From positions 106,721,022 through 106,785,021 of the forward strand of contig NC_089492.1 of assembly GCF_036850765.1 (NCBI RefSeq): DNA of 64,000 nucleotides, in the 5' to 3' direction. Under the pieces are notes generated by a model. It saw only the letters and a list, made by a program, of their open reading frames with translations. It ran no database searches and was not told the DNA's origin. Position 1 is the stretch's first letter. Every line of letters begins with the position of its first letter. Shown here piece after piece: positions 11,650 through 23,392 of this stretch. The DNA is from Saccopteryx bilineata (taxonomy: Eukaryota > Chordata > Mammalia > Chiroptera > Emballonuridae). The position numbers and the translations under genes were made by a program.

Positions 11650-12600
11650 CAGTTTTTAGTGTTGTAAGCTTAAGGTATCTGTGACACATTCAGGCGAAGA
11701 TGCTGAGTAAGCCTTTGGAAATACTGGGAAGTCAGAGATGTGCATTTGAGAGAGAGCAGCCTTTATTTGCTGGCTAACATTCAGAGTAGAATTTTAGGAA
11801 TATTAAGATTAACTTACTTTCATAGACCAAAAAGCCCTAATGATTGGTTACATTTTGACCTTTTACCAAGAGCTTTTTTGGTCAGTCAATCTTGTAGTTC
11901 TACTCTTTTAGGGGCAGGAAAACTCTAAGGGGAAGGTTCAGGAGGCAGTGTTTATCTTGTTAGAAAAAAAGCCCACCAATAGTCTCCTCAGAAGCCTAAC
12001 TGCAGTGTTCTTTCAGGGCTCAGCTCTGTAGGCGGCGAAGGTGAACACCCATCCAGCTCGCCTCTGCTGTCTTCCTGACCTAGGAATCCCCTGGTGCAGC
12101 TGAGGGTCCTCGGTGGGGGTCCAGAATGAGTCACCTCATGATGAGCCTCTGTGGAATAAAGATTTTTCTGAACTAAAGGCAACTTTAGCTACAGGCTCAA
12201 GAGAAACTTCTGTGCCTTATCCTTGACTACCTAGAAAAGCCAAATGGGAGATTATCAGAAATAACCTCTTTTAACCTATCTATAGGACAGGATAAACTTC
12301 TGTTTGCTACATGGCTGCTGTTTTTATCGTCCTGCAGTGACTCTTTGAAGCCCCAAAGGCACCCTGCCTCACTTCTTCTAGCTCAGGGTGTCTTCCATCC
12401 CTAGACCCCACTTTCTATACCCGGACATCTCCTGCATGTGAGATGCCTGAATCTCTCATAAATGTGGGGATTCCACACATGTGTATGTATTAAATTTGCT
12501 TATTTTCTTTTGCTAATCTCTTTTGTTTCTATTTATTAGAACAGCCAGAAAAAAATTGCGGGTAAAGAAAGGTGTGTTTCAACCCCACACTTCTAAAGTA
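11650..12600 (+). repeat. Possible old LTR or LTR-flanked relic
   Basis: This block is more G+C-rich than its surroundings. It has CTCATAAATGTGGGGATTCC, then TGTATTAAATTTGCTTATTT and a T-rich stretch, resembling a gammaretroviral-type R/U5 with a poly-A signal-like AATAAAG at 12153. I see no duplicated flanks and no partner LTR. It could instead be unique intron. Confidence 0.35.
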
Positions 12601-13702
12601 AGCTCCTACAGACATCACAAATAGCATGTCACAGCTCTGAAAGTGTTTTTTTCATCAAAAACAATGTTCTCAGGCACAGTGAAAATTATCTCCAGTTTTT
12701 TGCTCCTGATTTAAAATGTGGATTATTTATTCCTACTGTCCTAACTTTAGTGTCCCCTTTTACAATATATTCACCTGGGTAACTCTTCCTTTGTTGAAAT
12801 GAACTGTCTATGTCAGGCCCAACATCAGCTTTAGTAGGGCTCAAAAGCCATTGTGTAACTTTCTTTCAGCCTTCTTTCCGGATCTTTGGCTGACATGTTT
12901 GCTTTGCTGTTTGCATTTTTTAACTACTACTCTCATGCACTTTGGTTATGGCTTTCAGTGTGTTTTGTGCAATAAAAGGAGTTTTCATGATCAGTGTACA
13001 AATGACTCCTTTTTGGTATGCATTCCCCAGACTAGTTCGTCATCCTCAAGCAATGTCATTACTCTTTTTTTTCATCAATCTATATTTTGTTTGGGCTCCT
13101 GAAAAGCCAGTATCTTTAGTAACCTGTGCACATATGTTTCCATTGTTGATCATAATTTCTTCTTAAGACATGTAGACTCTGACTGAATCATAAGAATAAA
13201 AATATCAGCTATGTTACAAGTATGGGAGATCTTAACCATGTCTTCTGGGAATCTCTTAATAACCTAGCTCAGATGCTTCTGGATTACTAAGCCTGTATAA
13301 GATTATAAATGTTTGCTGTTTTAAGCTGCTAAATGGTAGAGGAATTTGTTACACAGAAAAAGACAACTAATAGAGTATGAACTGCATTATAGGTGATCGA
13401 TAATAATGTGTTGAATGAACCAAAGGAGATTATTTCTTGAAAGTAGGCTTTTGAAAAATAGTAGCTATAGAAGAAATGGCAGTATAATCAGTGGTTAGAA
13501 ATGATTCCACAAGGTCTCTTGTTTCGGCAGCAGGGAAAAGAGGATTTGGTACTACAATTCAACTCTGGATAACTTGGAATTGATGGAAAGCTGTTTTGTA
13601 AAATAGCCTGGGGTCCACTACAAAGCAATGGATCTGGAAGAGTAGTGATCATATTGGAGCAGAATCTAAAATTTTCTCTACCTAGGTAATGCCCTGGGCA
13701 TT
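12601..13702. other. Unassigned intron with a possible MaLR fragment
   Basis: Nothing coding is supported. About 13290-13380 (TTTGCTGTTTTAAGCTGCTA ... GACAACTAATAGAG) resembles the 3' end of an ancient MLT1-type MaLR LTR on the plus strand. The rest is unassigned. Confidence 0.35.
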
Positions 13703-14317
13703 TGTATGGCCAGTAGTCGCGGCCGCCATGGACATGCAGATGCAGGTTCTCATTGGATACAGGCAGGCAGTAAAGAAACAGTGGAGCCATAATAATGATG
13801 GGCCATTCCTTTATTAAAGTCTCTCACTAGCCAATGAGCAAAACACAGGGAAAACACTTCCCTCTTCATTCATTCAGAGCTCACAAAGCCCTAACACATT
13901 ATCCGGTTTCACAACCAGGAGAATCGTCTAGTAGGACCTTCCTCCTAGAATCAAAGGTCCCACCAGTCTCAGCAGAACTCACAAAAGCCCCTCACTTCTG
14001 GTTCCCCCTCTGCACACATTCTCCCTTCTCTGCCAACATGGCTTCTTCCTCAGCACCCTACATTCTCTCTGCCCTCACTCTGCAAACATGGCTTCTCTCT
14101 CTTCTTCTTCTTCTCTTCTTTATAAAACTTTCTGGCTCAAAAATCTCTCCTCCAGCAAACGTTAGCAAAACAATGGCCCTTCTCAAGAAGGAAGATAATC
14201 TGCAGTTTCACAGACCACATATACCTGGCTGTGCCCAGCCCCCAATGCAAACTATAAGCAAGCAAACATGAAAACCATATTGTACAAACTTATTTGACCA
14301 AGAGCATTGTTTCAACA
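13703..14317 (-). repeat. LTR of an endogenous retrovirus family (copy 1)
   Basis: Read on the minus strand, it starts TGTTGAAACAATGC and ends near GGCCATACA. It shares blocks with four other LTRs at 52776-63571: GGTTCACATTGG/CAATG near its end, TTTGATTCTAGGA, and CACAAAG. A TATA-like TTTATAAAG lies near 14118-14126 and the mirror of an AATAAA at about 13808-13815. No clean target duplication or internal sequence is seen, so it may be a solo LTR with decayed flanks. Confidence 0.65.
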
Positions 14318-17300
14318 GTTCTTTCCAAAAGATTCCTGAGTCCTAGAATTCTTTCTGCTAGCTCAAGAAGCTCCAAGATCCCAAGGCCAACCCTGAAAAT
14401 ACCCAATGTTTAAACAGAGAAATTGATGACTGAGCAGAATCTCGATGGTGTGAGGGAATGAGAAGAAATCTGGAAAGAATTAGAAGTAAAGCACAAGAAG
14501 TTCATTTAAAAAAGATATTAATATATTTTACTGAGGTGGAAAGATAAATATAGGATTATGAGAAAATGGACTTGAAAAGGGGAATTAAGATCAGAATGTT
14601 GAAGACATGAAATGTTAGGCACAGAATGTACATAATTGAGAGACATCAATGTGTTTTAATGGAGCAACAACAGAATCAAAGAAGCATTTTACCAAATTAA
14701 TATGACATAAGTATATAAAGTGGATTGGAGAGTATTCAGAATAGAGACAGGGAGATAAGTGCCTAGATGATGAGTACGTAAACTCAGAAGGTGCAAGCAG
14801 AAATAGTTGTTTTGATTCTCTTTTATTCAGTTTCACAATAACAGAATTTCAAAAAAGAAATTAACTTTGAAATCTAGAAACCACATTCAGAGAGTTACTG
14901 ATGTAATAAAGACGAATCGGAAAATGAGAAAGAAATGAACTTCCAAGGGGAAAGAAAAAGTTTGTATTGATTCACTTGACCTCACCTCTCTCCCAAACAG
15001 AGATTGGATCAAGGTATCTGGATAGCACTTCAGTCGATAGAAACATGACCATCACTTCTCCCATTTTCTCCAAAGATAACTTGCATCCTTCATATGTTAA
15101 AAAGTGGGACAAGAATTTTACAAAACATGATGAAAAAAATTATTTTAGTCATCTTTTTAAAATTCTAGTCAAATAGGCCACATGTTCTCTAATTCATGTA
15201 AGAATCAGGAAAAGAAAATCAAATAAAATACCTATTGAAGATATTTAGAGGATTGAAATGAGAGATTATATGACAGAGTTGTACTCTTAAAATATGTAAA
15301 TCTGTTGTTTATTAAGAATATTTCTTTGGAACATAAGTTAACTTCAAGAAAAGCCTGTAGGGAAATACTTGAGTTTTATCTTGTTGCTATAGGTGTGTAC
15401 CCATGTATAATTAAAGTCTCTCACTAGACAATGAGCAAAACACAGGGAAAACACTTCCCTCTTCATTCTTGACTTTAAAGAGATTTTTCTTTAAATTTAA
15501 TTGTAATACAAAGGTAAGATAAGCAATGTAAAATGTATAGAAGCAGAAAGAGATGAGAAATATTTCACTTTACCAATTTAATAGGTTATTTTGAGATATG
15601 TAATATTTACTATAGATACGCTATGTATCTATCCTGTACTAAACCTGCTGATCAAAAGATATATTTCTAAATCAAAATCAGTTAAAAGCTTGTTGTAAAA
15701 ATATGGCTTCTGGCTCAGCAAAGTACAAAGAAGAAACACTTAAGGCAAGTATGTACAATTCACTAGCCAAATTTGCAATGCTCTTTCATGCTCCCAAGAT
15801 GAAAGAATTTCAAAAAACACTTTTTACTATCCTTTCCTCCACCCCCCATACATTTCTTCTGGTCAGACCATTGCACCTGTTAATATTCATGGTAGTGAGT
15901 GACACACATTTGCAGTGGCTTTCTTCTGTAAATCAGAGAGGGTTTAAGTAACCTCCAATTAACATCACCTGATGTTAGGAGATGGTTACTTTAGTGTGGC
16001 AAACAGGTAAAACTTGTAGACAAATCTTAAATTTTTTTAAATAAACCTAATGTTTTCTTTTGATTCTAAGAAGTTATTTTATTCAGAGTTGATTAAATAA
16101 TCCTCAACATTATTAATTTAAATGCTTTACAGTTTACAAGTTCCTTTATATTCTTTATCTTAAAAACCTATCATTTGTTTCTGTTCTTACAAATACTATG
16201 CAGATAAGAAAATTAAAACTGCAAGAAGGAGAAACGGAGATATATCATGGTAAAGGGATAATGAAGAAAAACTAGTCACTTTGGGACTAAGTATGTTTAC
16301 CATAAATAATTTAAGCTACCTGGTGACCAGAATCCCATCTGGCTTGTTAATTCATTCATCCAATAATTATTTATTCAAATAAGTACTAAGGAGTGAGCTG
16401 GTTTATTTTTGTAGCCACAGGGCCTAAAATTGACCTGGGCCACATCAGTTGCTCAGAAAATATTTCTGGACGTCTTTTTAGCATGTACTGAAATAAACAA
16501 TAAAAAGCCACATTTCAATATTACATTATTTTTTATTAATCATCATTATTATAAATTATGTCCTCCATCATCAGAAAGTTTATTTCTATTGCAAAATAAT
16601 GGACAGATTTGAAATGAGTAGAGAAAATGATAAAAGTGAGTTACAATATATAATATAAGGTGATTATTAAGGCAAGATAATCATTCCTTCCCCCCCCAAA
16701 ATTTTATACCATACACTTTCTTTAAAAATCAACTACTACAATTATTTCTTAGGTAAAAACTTAAAAACACCAAGAAAATATGCAAGTTTTCAATTATATA
16801 GCTTTTGCTATGTTTTCTCTATATTGTAAACAAGAAGTTAGCTGACTTTTGCAGAGTTACATAGAAATTAAACTTCATCAGTGACTTCACTTTGACTTAA
16901 AGAGTTGAGACTGTATACTGAGCATAAGCCATAATATTTTGGATATATAATTCATTATTTCATTTATTAGTTCAGAAAACATTTATTGAACACTTGTATT
17001 CTAGGTAATATACTAATTAATTGTTTCTTGCTTAATGTCCTTCCCTTAATACCCTTCTAAAACCTTACAAATACAAATATGGCTCTGAGGGTAACAGTAA
17101 CAATATTAATATAAGCAAAAAAAATGTATCTATAACAACTAGACCACTTGAGTCAAAAACTATTTCATTTGAAGTTATTATATTTTAAGAGTATGGTTAA
17201 TCAAAATTTAAATATGATTATATTTTCAGTAAAATTAAACATCATTCTAAAAAAAAATGACAAGGAATATCAAACATTCACATCTTCATTGACATTATAT

Positions 17301-17449
17301 GCTGATCAGATTTTAAAAGTTATCCAACTGAAATGGCATTGCACACTTTGACAAGACTGGAGTACATTATAATGCATTCTATCAACTTTCCAGTTTATGG
17401 ATTAACTGCATTAATTAATAGTGGAAATATAATTTTTTTCATTTATGAT
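14318..17449. other. Unassigned AT-rich intron
   Basis: No gene is supported. The only structure I can name is the stray 59-bp LTR-like copy at 15410-15468. Short open frames here (up to 82 codons) have no recognisable content. MIR/L2-like scraps may be present (for example AACATTTATTGAACACTTGT near 16979). Confidence 0.6.
15410..15468 (-). repeat. Stray 59-bp copy of part of the 13703-14317 LTR
   Basis: It matches 13813-13871 in the same orientation over 59 bases with a single mismatch (A for C in ACTAGMCAATGAG). No LTR sequence extends on either side. Confidence 0.85.
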
Positions 17450-17755
17450 ATTAATTTTTGTTTACAGAGATTCAAGTGTTCCACCGAATATATCTCCCCC
17501 CACCCCCTTATTCCCCTCGGCCTCCCCATGCCTGCTCCCCCAATGCCTTCCCCCTTTCCCTCTAGGATTTGCTGTCCTGTTCTCTATAATGCTGTGTTAT
17601 GTATGTATAATTTCATTAATCTTTTTCCCTTCTCTGATCCCATCCTCTCACCCCTTTCCCTCTGCCTGCTTTCCCTCTGGTTCCTTTGATCCCGCCTCTG
17701 CCTCTGTTCTGTTCCTCAGTTCACATTGTTCATTGGATTCCTCAAATGATTGGTA
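17450..17755 (-). mobile_element. 5'-truncated LINE-1 3' end
   Basis: This is the reverse complement of the 3' UTR seen at 7666-7966. CAGAGATTCAAGTGTTCCAC at the left mirrors the L1 end. A C/T-rich tract at 17495-17700 mirrors the G-rich tract, and CACATTGTTCATTGG lies at the right. The open frames here (to 128 codons) come from the C-rich composition. Confidence 0.8.
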
Positions 17756-18166
17756 CATAGATTATACTTGGCTAACCTTGAAGGTTTACAGAAATTTTCC
17801 TGACAGTTTAATAAGTAACTTAAATTTCTAACTTTTATAGATAAAACATATCCTATATGATATTAATCCATTCAATTTTTAGTTCTATTCATAACACAAA
17901 ATCAAAAAACAGTAATAATCTATACTTCTACAAATGTTTTCTTTTTACATTCCAATCTTAAAAAAAAATTAAAGAAATGATTTGGACAAAACCAAAGTAG
18001 ACTCAAAGTTATCCAAATAATCTCACAAAATAGCCTCTGAATATTCCAAAATCTAGATTTCATTAAGGATACTTCTGCTTCTGTACCCAGCAAGCATCAG
18101 ATTTGGTCCCTACTCCCGTAATTTTCCTTTCCCTTCCTTCTTTTATTCTCCCTCCCTCCTTTCCTC
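17756..18166. other. Unassigned intron
   Basis: AT-rich with a T/C-rich stretch just before the provirus. No gene or repeat family recognised. Confidence 0.6.
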
Positions 18167-18172
18167 AGTTTC

Positions 18173-18493
18173 TATGGGTGGAACGCAGAGCACATTCCTA
18201 GCAGCTGTGGCTGATGCAATGCTGTGAGAATACTTCAGCTCCCAGAACCCTCCTAGACACACCCAGGAAGGAAGCTCATCCGCTATAAGGAAGTGACTCA
18301 GCGCCAAACATGCAGCTCCCTGATCTTTTCAACCATTGGCTTTGAGGAACATGCTGTAACACCCTATAGGCTGAACCTATGTATATAAGCTAGCTTACTT
18401 CCTGAATAAAGTGGATCTGTGTCACTGAACCTGGTCCCTGGACTCAGGTCTTTGCATCTCCATTGTCCTCACCCCCAGCAGGACTTGTTCACA
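18173..18493 (+). repeat. 5' LTR of the provirus
   Basis: It begins TATGGGTGG (TGTGGGTGG in the 3' copy) and ends CTTGTTCACA. It has a TATA-like TATATAAGC at 18382-18390 and a poly-A signal AATAAA at 18405-18410. My ungapped hand alignment to the 3' LTR gives about 43 mismatches in 321 positions. Confidence 0.88.
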
Positions 18494-18495
18494 AC

Positions 18496-18512
18496 TGGCG
18501 TCTGTCCATTCT
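18496..18512 (+). promoter_or_regulatory. Candidate primer-binding site
   Basis: Just after the LTR end, TGGCGTCTGTCC resembles a TGG-starting tRNA primer site. The TGGCG start would fit a lysine tRNA. The match is too short and decayed to settle the tRNA. Confidence 0.4.
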
Positions 18513-18599
18513 CTCAAATCTCTCTTTCCCCATCTCACTCATGCAACCTGCAAACACCTTGTTCATGTATGTAAACAGTGTGGGCCCTTATTACCCTTA

Positions 18600-19220
18600 G
18601 GCCTCCTACAACCACAGGGTGTCAATCCTTGAGGCTTACAGCCTACTGCTGTGTGGCAAACAGATATCACTCATGTCCCCCAATTTGGCAAAGATGTCTA
18701 CTGTACATGTAGCAGTAGACATCTTCTCCAGAGCTATCTTGGCCATGGCCCTAGCAGGAGAAAAAACTACACATGCAATTCATGCCCTTCAACAGGCCAT
18801 GCTATGCCTTGGTGTACCTTGGGAAATTAAAGCCTTTTGTTCCCAATGGCAAATCACACACCGCCTTGGCATTCTTTATAATCCCCAGGACAAGCTGTTG
18901 TAGAATGGCGACACAGAGACATTAAGCTTCAAATTCAAAAAGAAAGGGGGGATATGCCCCGGGCCTCACCAAAGAAGTGCTCTTCAGTGCTGTATTCACT
19001 CTTAATTATTTAACTTTTGATTCTGATGGTATAACCCCAGCCTACAAACATTGGGGAGGCCTTTGTAGCCACCCAACCCCTTTACTGTTGGTATGCTGGA
19101 AGGACCCAGACACAGCTCAGTGGCAGGGACTGCACCCATTTCTAACAAAAGGTAGAGGTTATGCTTGTGTTTTTTCAGAAAATACCCTGCATCCAATTTG
19201 GATCCCAGGAAGAAACATAT
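18600..19220 (+). pseudogene. Retroviral pol remnant: integrase core start and C-terminal domain
   Basis: Retroviral integrase joins viral DNA to the host genome. The open piece at 18619-18903 carries the core-domain stretch around VHVAVDIFSRAI. The piece at 18977-19312 carries the C-terminal DNA-binding domain features, including WKDPDTAQWQG and GRGYACVF. The segment that should hold the second catalytic aspartate is missing between about 18830 and 18850. Frameshifts and stops separate the parts. It is betaretrovirus-like by eye and non-functional. Confidence 0.75.
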
Positions 19221-19308
19221 GGTCACTCCCAGTGTCCCAAGATGACCCCACCAACGATGCCTCCAACACCTGCAAACCCTCCAGTTCAGGAGATGGCCAG
19301 CCTCAGCA

Positions 19309-20305
19309 TTGAACGGCCGCTTGGAGGAGTTCCTCACTTTGTTCCTCCTCATGTGTGCCATTATCACAGAGAACTGCCAGGTGCGAGGAGATCCTCATGT
19401 ATGGGTGGCTGTTCCTCACCCTGGCATAATTATGCCTGTTGAAGTTAATAGCCCACAGTTTCTAGCAGTATGTTCCAGTAACTGCTCCCTTAATCTCCTT
19501 TGTGACAGTAGTTGCCAGGAATCTCAACAGTGCAACGGCACTTTATGGGATAACCTCAGTGACCCAATGCTACTTAAGTTTATTCTGAATAATAACACCA
19601 TCCCTTTGGAGGGGTGAGTCTTCCTTCGAAATCATACTACAGGGGACTTTGCTGAATACGGTACTACCAGCCAAGGCTCAGTACTTGGCCTACAAGCCCT
19701 CCTCCCCAACAGCTGAGCCTGCCCCGCTAACCTTGCCTTCCCAGGGTCGCCTCTCTCCCTGTTCCTGTATGACGAACATCAAAGAACACTCTCACGAGAA
19801 GGAATTCCCTGGAGAGACTGCCGCATTGCCTCTGGCCCAGATACACAGACCATCAACCTCAGAGTTTGGCATCAAAAGCTGAGAAACAGAATGCAACCAT
19901 ATGCAGTATGCAGCCCATGGAAAGCCATCCATTTCATGTTTGGATGCTGGGACCTTTGTGGGAAGTGGGCATGCATTGACCTATGTCCATTTTTTACAAT
20001 CAAAATGGAACTGTGTTTAACAGCACCTAGAAGATCTCTGTACCACAATGGGAGGAAAATGACACCCTGACCCCTAGGAGGAATCCCCTGTTTAAGACCC
20101 CTGTTCTATTTCCTAACTAGTCAAACATTACAGAAGCTTGCCTCATTGTTTAATCTAGCTAATCTATTAGTATATAGTATAATAGGTATTATAGTTGTTT
20201 TAGTTCTACTAGGGTTCCGTTGCATAATGTGTAGCATTCAGAAGCTACAACAACAGCAAGCTGTCATTCATCAAGTCCAATTGGCCTTAATTAAAAGAGA
20301 AAAGG
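19309..20305 (+). pseudogene. Retroviral envelope remnant
   Basis: An envelope would provide surface and transmembrane subunits. The open piece at 19309-19617 starts with a hydrophobic leader-like stretch, followed by a Cys-containing segment with NGT and NCS sequons. The open piece beginning at 20146 has a strongly hydrophobic span (about 20158-20235), then a short basic cytoplasmic tail, like the end of a transmembrane subunit. At about 1 kb it is much shorter than a complete envelope gene and it is frame-broken. No functional product is possible. Confidence 0.65.
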
Positions 20306-20309
20306 GAGA
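20290..20309 (+). promoter_or_regulatory. Polypurine tract
   Basis: AAAAGAGAAAAGGGAGA lies immediately before the 3' LTR start TGTGGGTGG, which is where a plus-strand primer tract belongs. Confidence 0.8.
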
Positions 20310-20630
20310 TGTGGGTGGAGTGCAGAGTGCTTTCCTAGCAGCTGTGGCTGATGCAATGCTGTGAGAATACTCCAGCTCCCAGAAGCTTCCTGGGCATACA
20401 CAGGAAGGGAGCTTGCCTGCTATATGGAAGTGACTCAGTGCCAACCATGGAGCTCCCTGATCTTTTCAGCCATTGGCTTTGAGGAACACACTATAACACC
20501 CTATAGTCTGAACCTGTGTATATAAACTAGCTTACTTCCTGAATAAAGTGGATCTGCGTCACTGAACCTGGTCCCCGGTGTCGGGTCTTTGCGTCTCTGT
20601 CGTCCTCTTCCTCGGCAGGACTTGTCCACA
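20310..20630 (+). repeat. 3' LTR of the provirus
   Basis: It begins TGTGGGTGGAG and ends CTTGTCCACA. TATA-like TATATAAAC lies at 20519-20527, and AATAAAG at 20542. It keeps more CpG sites than the 5' copy (for example GGTGTCGGGTC and CTCTGTCGTC). Confidence 0.88.
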
Positions 20631-20636
20631 AATTTC

Positions 20637-21885
20637 TCCCTTTTTCTTTCTCTTCCCTCTGTACCACCCTCTTTATTTTTCAAATATCTGACTGCTCTTC
20701 CCACTTTCTCGTAACGTACCCAACATTACGAGAAGAACAGGTATACTTCAGTAGTACAAAGCAAAATACCAGCCTGTGTCAGTTGATGGTATGTTGAAAA
20801 TGTGAAACAAAGTAACTCGTCTCCGTGTAAGCAATATGCTGAGTCACTAAAGGCTAGTCACCACTTATTAGCAATGAGAGAAAAAGGAGGGAGATAGGAA
20901 AAGTTTTAGATGTCCGTATTTGCATTAAACTGAGTCTTACTAGTTGATACTGAAGTGAGTAGGGCTGACCAACAAGGCTATTTGGCAAGTCCAGGAACCA
21001 ATGTCCATTTTTTGCCTCCCAGTCATGGATAAGCTCTCAGGTCATTGGACAGTTTGAACACGGCAGATTCAAGAAGGAGAATGTGTGGAGGTAACTGCTG
21101 AGTTCAAAGTGAATGGCTTAGCAAGACCAAGGGAGAAGATTCAGAAGGAGGAAGCTTTCACAGAACAGCTTTCAGAACTCCATGGCCAGCAAAGGAGCTG
21201 TGGAGGGTATTGGGCTGGTGCGAACATTGAGAAAGTCAACATGTATGAAAGGATTTTAAGCCCACATTTGATCAGAATTGGAAAGAAAAACCCATTTTTG
21301 TAGACTAAAACTCTTCGACCATATAACAAAAAAGAGTAGTCTGAGTAATTTAATAATAGGACTCCTTATGATTTGAGAGTGATCATTGCAGAATCTTTTC
21401 ACAGGGTAAATGTGTAATTGGTTATGGATCAATAAGCAATTTCTTTCCAGAGGAAAAGCTCTTGTTTTCATTTTTATTAATCTGTCTTTTGAAGTAGCAA
21501 TGTTCTTAAATCAGAATGGAACAAATACATTTAGAAAGTTGAGATTACTCTAAACAGCAAGATTCCTTACTGAACTAGTTAAGTTTATATTCAGTGATCA
21601 TTTATTTATGATGCCATAAAAATCTAGACACTTTCAGTTTTGATTGTTAGTTATTTGCTGAAAGGCTACTGAAATTACTTTCCTTGGGTTTCCATTTTGA
21701 CAACTGCATTTGGAATTGAAAATTTACAACGGTAAATTTACAACAGTTCAATAATGGTTGTGCTGAAGTGTTTTGTTTTGTTTTGCTTTTTTTCTTTTCA
21801 GGATTAGCAATGAATTCAGTTTGTGATCAATATAAACTCCTTACTCAACTTATTTGAGACTCTGTAAGTATAATGGAAAACTAAG
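20637..21885. other. Unassigned intron
   Basis: No gene or named repeat recognised. Open frames of 62-72 codons look like chance. Confidence 0.6.
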
Positions 21886-22215
21886 ATTAAGAAAATAAAC
21901 AAACTCATGGATAAAGAAAAAAAACTGATGGTTGCCAGATGGGAGGTGGGTGGGGAGCCTTGGGAAGTGGTAAAGGGATTAAGTACAAACTGGCAGTTAC
22001 TAAATAGACACAAGGATATAAATTACAGCATAGGTGATATAGTCAATAATATTGCAATAATTATATATGGTGTCAGATGAGTACAACACTTATTGGGCTT
22101 ATCACCTTATAATTTATATAAATGTCTAATCACTAAACAGCTAAAAATAATATAATATTGAAATGTCAACTCTAATCAATATATTAAAATTTTTTAATAA
22201 AAATAAATGAATAAA
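21886..22215 (+). mobile_element. Old LINE-1 3' end
   Basis: AACAAACTCATGGATAAAGA, GATGGTTGCCAGATGGGAGG and TGGTGTCAGATGAGTACAAC are typical of an ancient mammalian L1 3' terminal segment, followed by an A/T-rich tail. It is 5'-truncated. Confidence 0.7.
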
Positions 22216-23380
22216 ATTTAAAAATTAAGGCCCTGCAAAACTCTGTGATAACATATTTTGTTGTTTGATGATTTTCTTAATCACTTTCGGCTGAGCACCT
22301 GAAGGCCAGTTTCTAGCAGGAAAAAACATGTTGACCTAATCAGATGTTCTTTGAGACACAGGTACTGATAAAGGAAGAAGTTATAGGGATAGACAAACAG
22401 AAACAAAACAAACTTACATGATCACATGAGGCAGAAGTGATAAACTATACCTCAAGGATAAAAAGGGAGATAGATCAACAGATATACATGCTTCTGGAAC
22501 CTTCCAGAAGATAGTGACTTTCAACCAAGGATTATGACAATAAGAACCCTTTACATTTTTTACCAATGTGATGCCTTCTTCTGGGTCTTATTTTGACATA
22601 TCAGTAAAATAAACAGCTCTAAACAGTGAAGCTTCTTTGCAAATATTGCAAGGAAATGAAGAGATAAAGGATTGCAACCACACAAATTGGTAACTCTTTG
22701 GATGCAGAGATATGAGGAAGAGCTCCCAAGCTATAGTAAGTTATGGCAACTTTCAAAGGTAAAAAAAGTTTTTCATTTATAGACTATTATTGATATCTAC
22801 CATGTACTGACTAAATTCTTGTGGGAAGCTTAAAAGTTTGAAAAAAAAGAAAGGGTTCCAGGATATAAATGGCAAGAGTCCACTGTACTTTCTTTATACT
22901 TCCATATCAAAATGAGTGTAAGATGGCAAAGAAACAAGTTTTCTTTTCTCCCACCCATTGCATGTCACTTCAGACCATTCCCTTCCCAGGTTAGAAAAGA
23001 AATAAAAACACTGCATCCAGATCTTTTGATATCACCAGCATTACAACCCTCTGCTTCCAGCCTGATGGAACAGTACCTACAGGGCAATAAATTATTTTAT
23101 TAATTTGTCAGGTCAGCCTGAAGTCACTAAAAACACACCCAAAATAAATGTTGGTGACCAAAGAATTGAGAGAAATTCACACTTCAAAGAAACACAATAT
23201 TTTCTATTACAAAGAACATTTTTAACAGCAGTAGTAGTAGGTATAAGTTCTTATTACCTAGAGTGTATTTATATTTTCTGTATCAAAGTACTGGTTGCCA
23301 GGGGAGAGAAACTTCCAAAAGAATGAATTATGTTACTTACAAAAAGCTAACAGTAAAAAGCAAACGCTGGATCTTATTTG
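22216..23380. other. NRXN1 intron downstream of the exon
   Basis: Minus-strand intron sequence with no recognised repeat. I looked here and further left for the 30-residue SS4 exon and did not find it. Confidence 0.6.
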
Positions 23381-23392
23381 GAAAGTACTTAC
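23381..23392 (-). promoter_or_regulatory. NRXN1: Splice donor of the NRXN1 exon
   Basis: The exon end reads ACATA|GTAAGTACTTTC on the minus strand. The intron start GTAAGT is a full consensus donor. In other mammals this donor joins either the 90-nt SS4 exon or the exon after it, which determines neuroligin/LRRTM versus cerebellin preference. Neither partner exon is visible in the window. Confidence 0.9.

Larger units (their letters stand above)
18173..20630 (+). mobile_element. Internally deleted class II (betaretrovirus-like) endogenous provirus
   Basis: Two 321-bp LTRs flank about 1.8 kb of internal sequence. Flanking hexamers AGTTTC (18167-18172) and AATTTC (20631-20636) match at 5 of 6 positions. 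A 6-bp duplication is usual for class II elements. Inside are an integrase remnant and an envelope remnant in the correct order. gag, protease and reverse transcriptase are missing: the sequence passes from the leader to integrase within about 100 bp. It lies antisense to NRXN1. Confidence 0.85.

Noticed and set aside
1..23392. NRXN1 splice-site-4 exon (30 residues) and the exon after it
   Set aside because: Expected downstream on the minus strand but not found by eye. They probably lie beyond the window.
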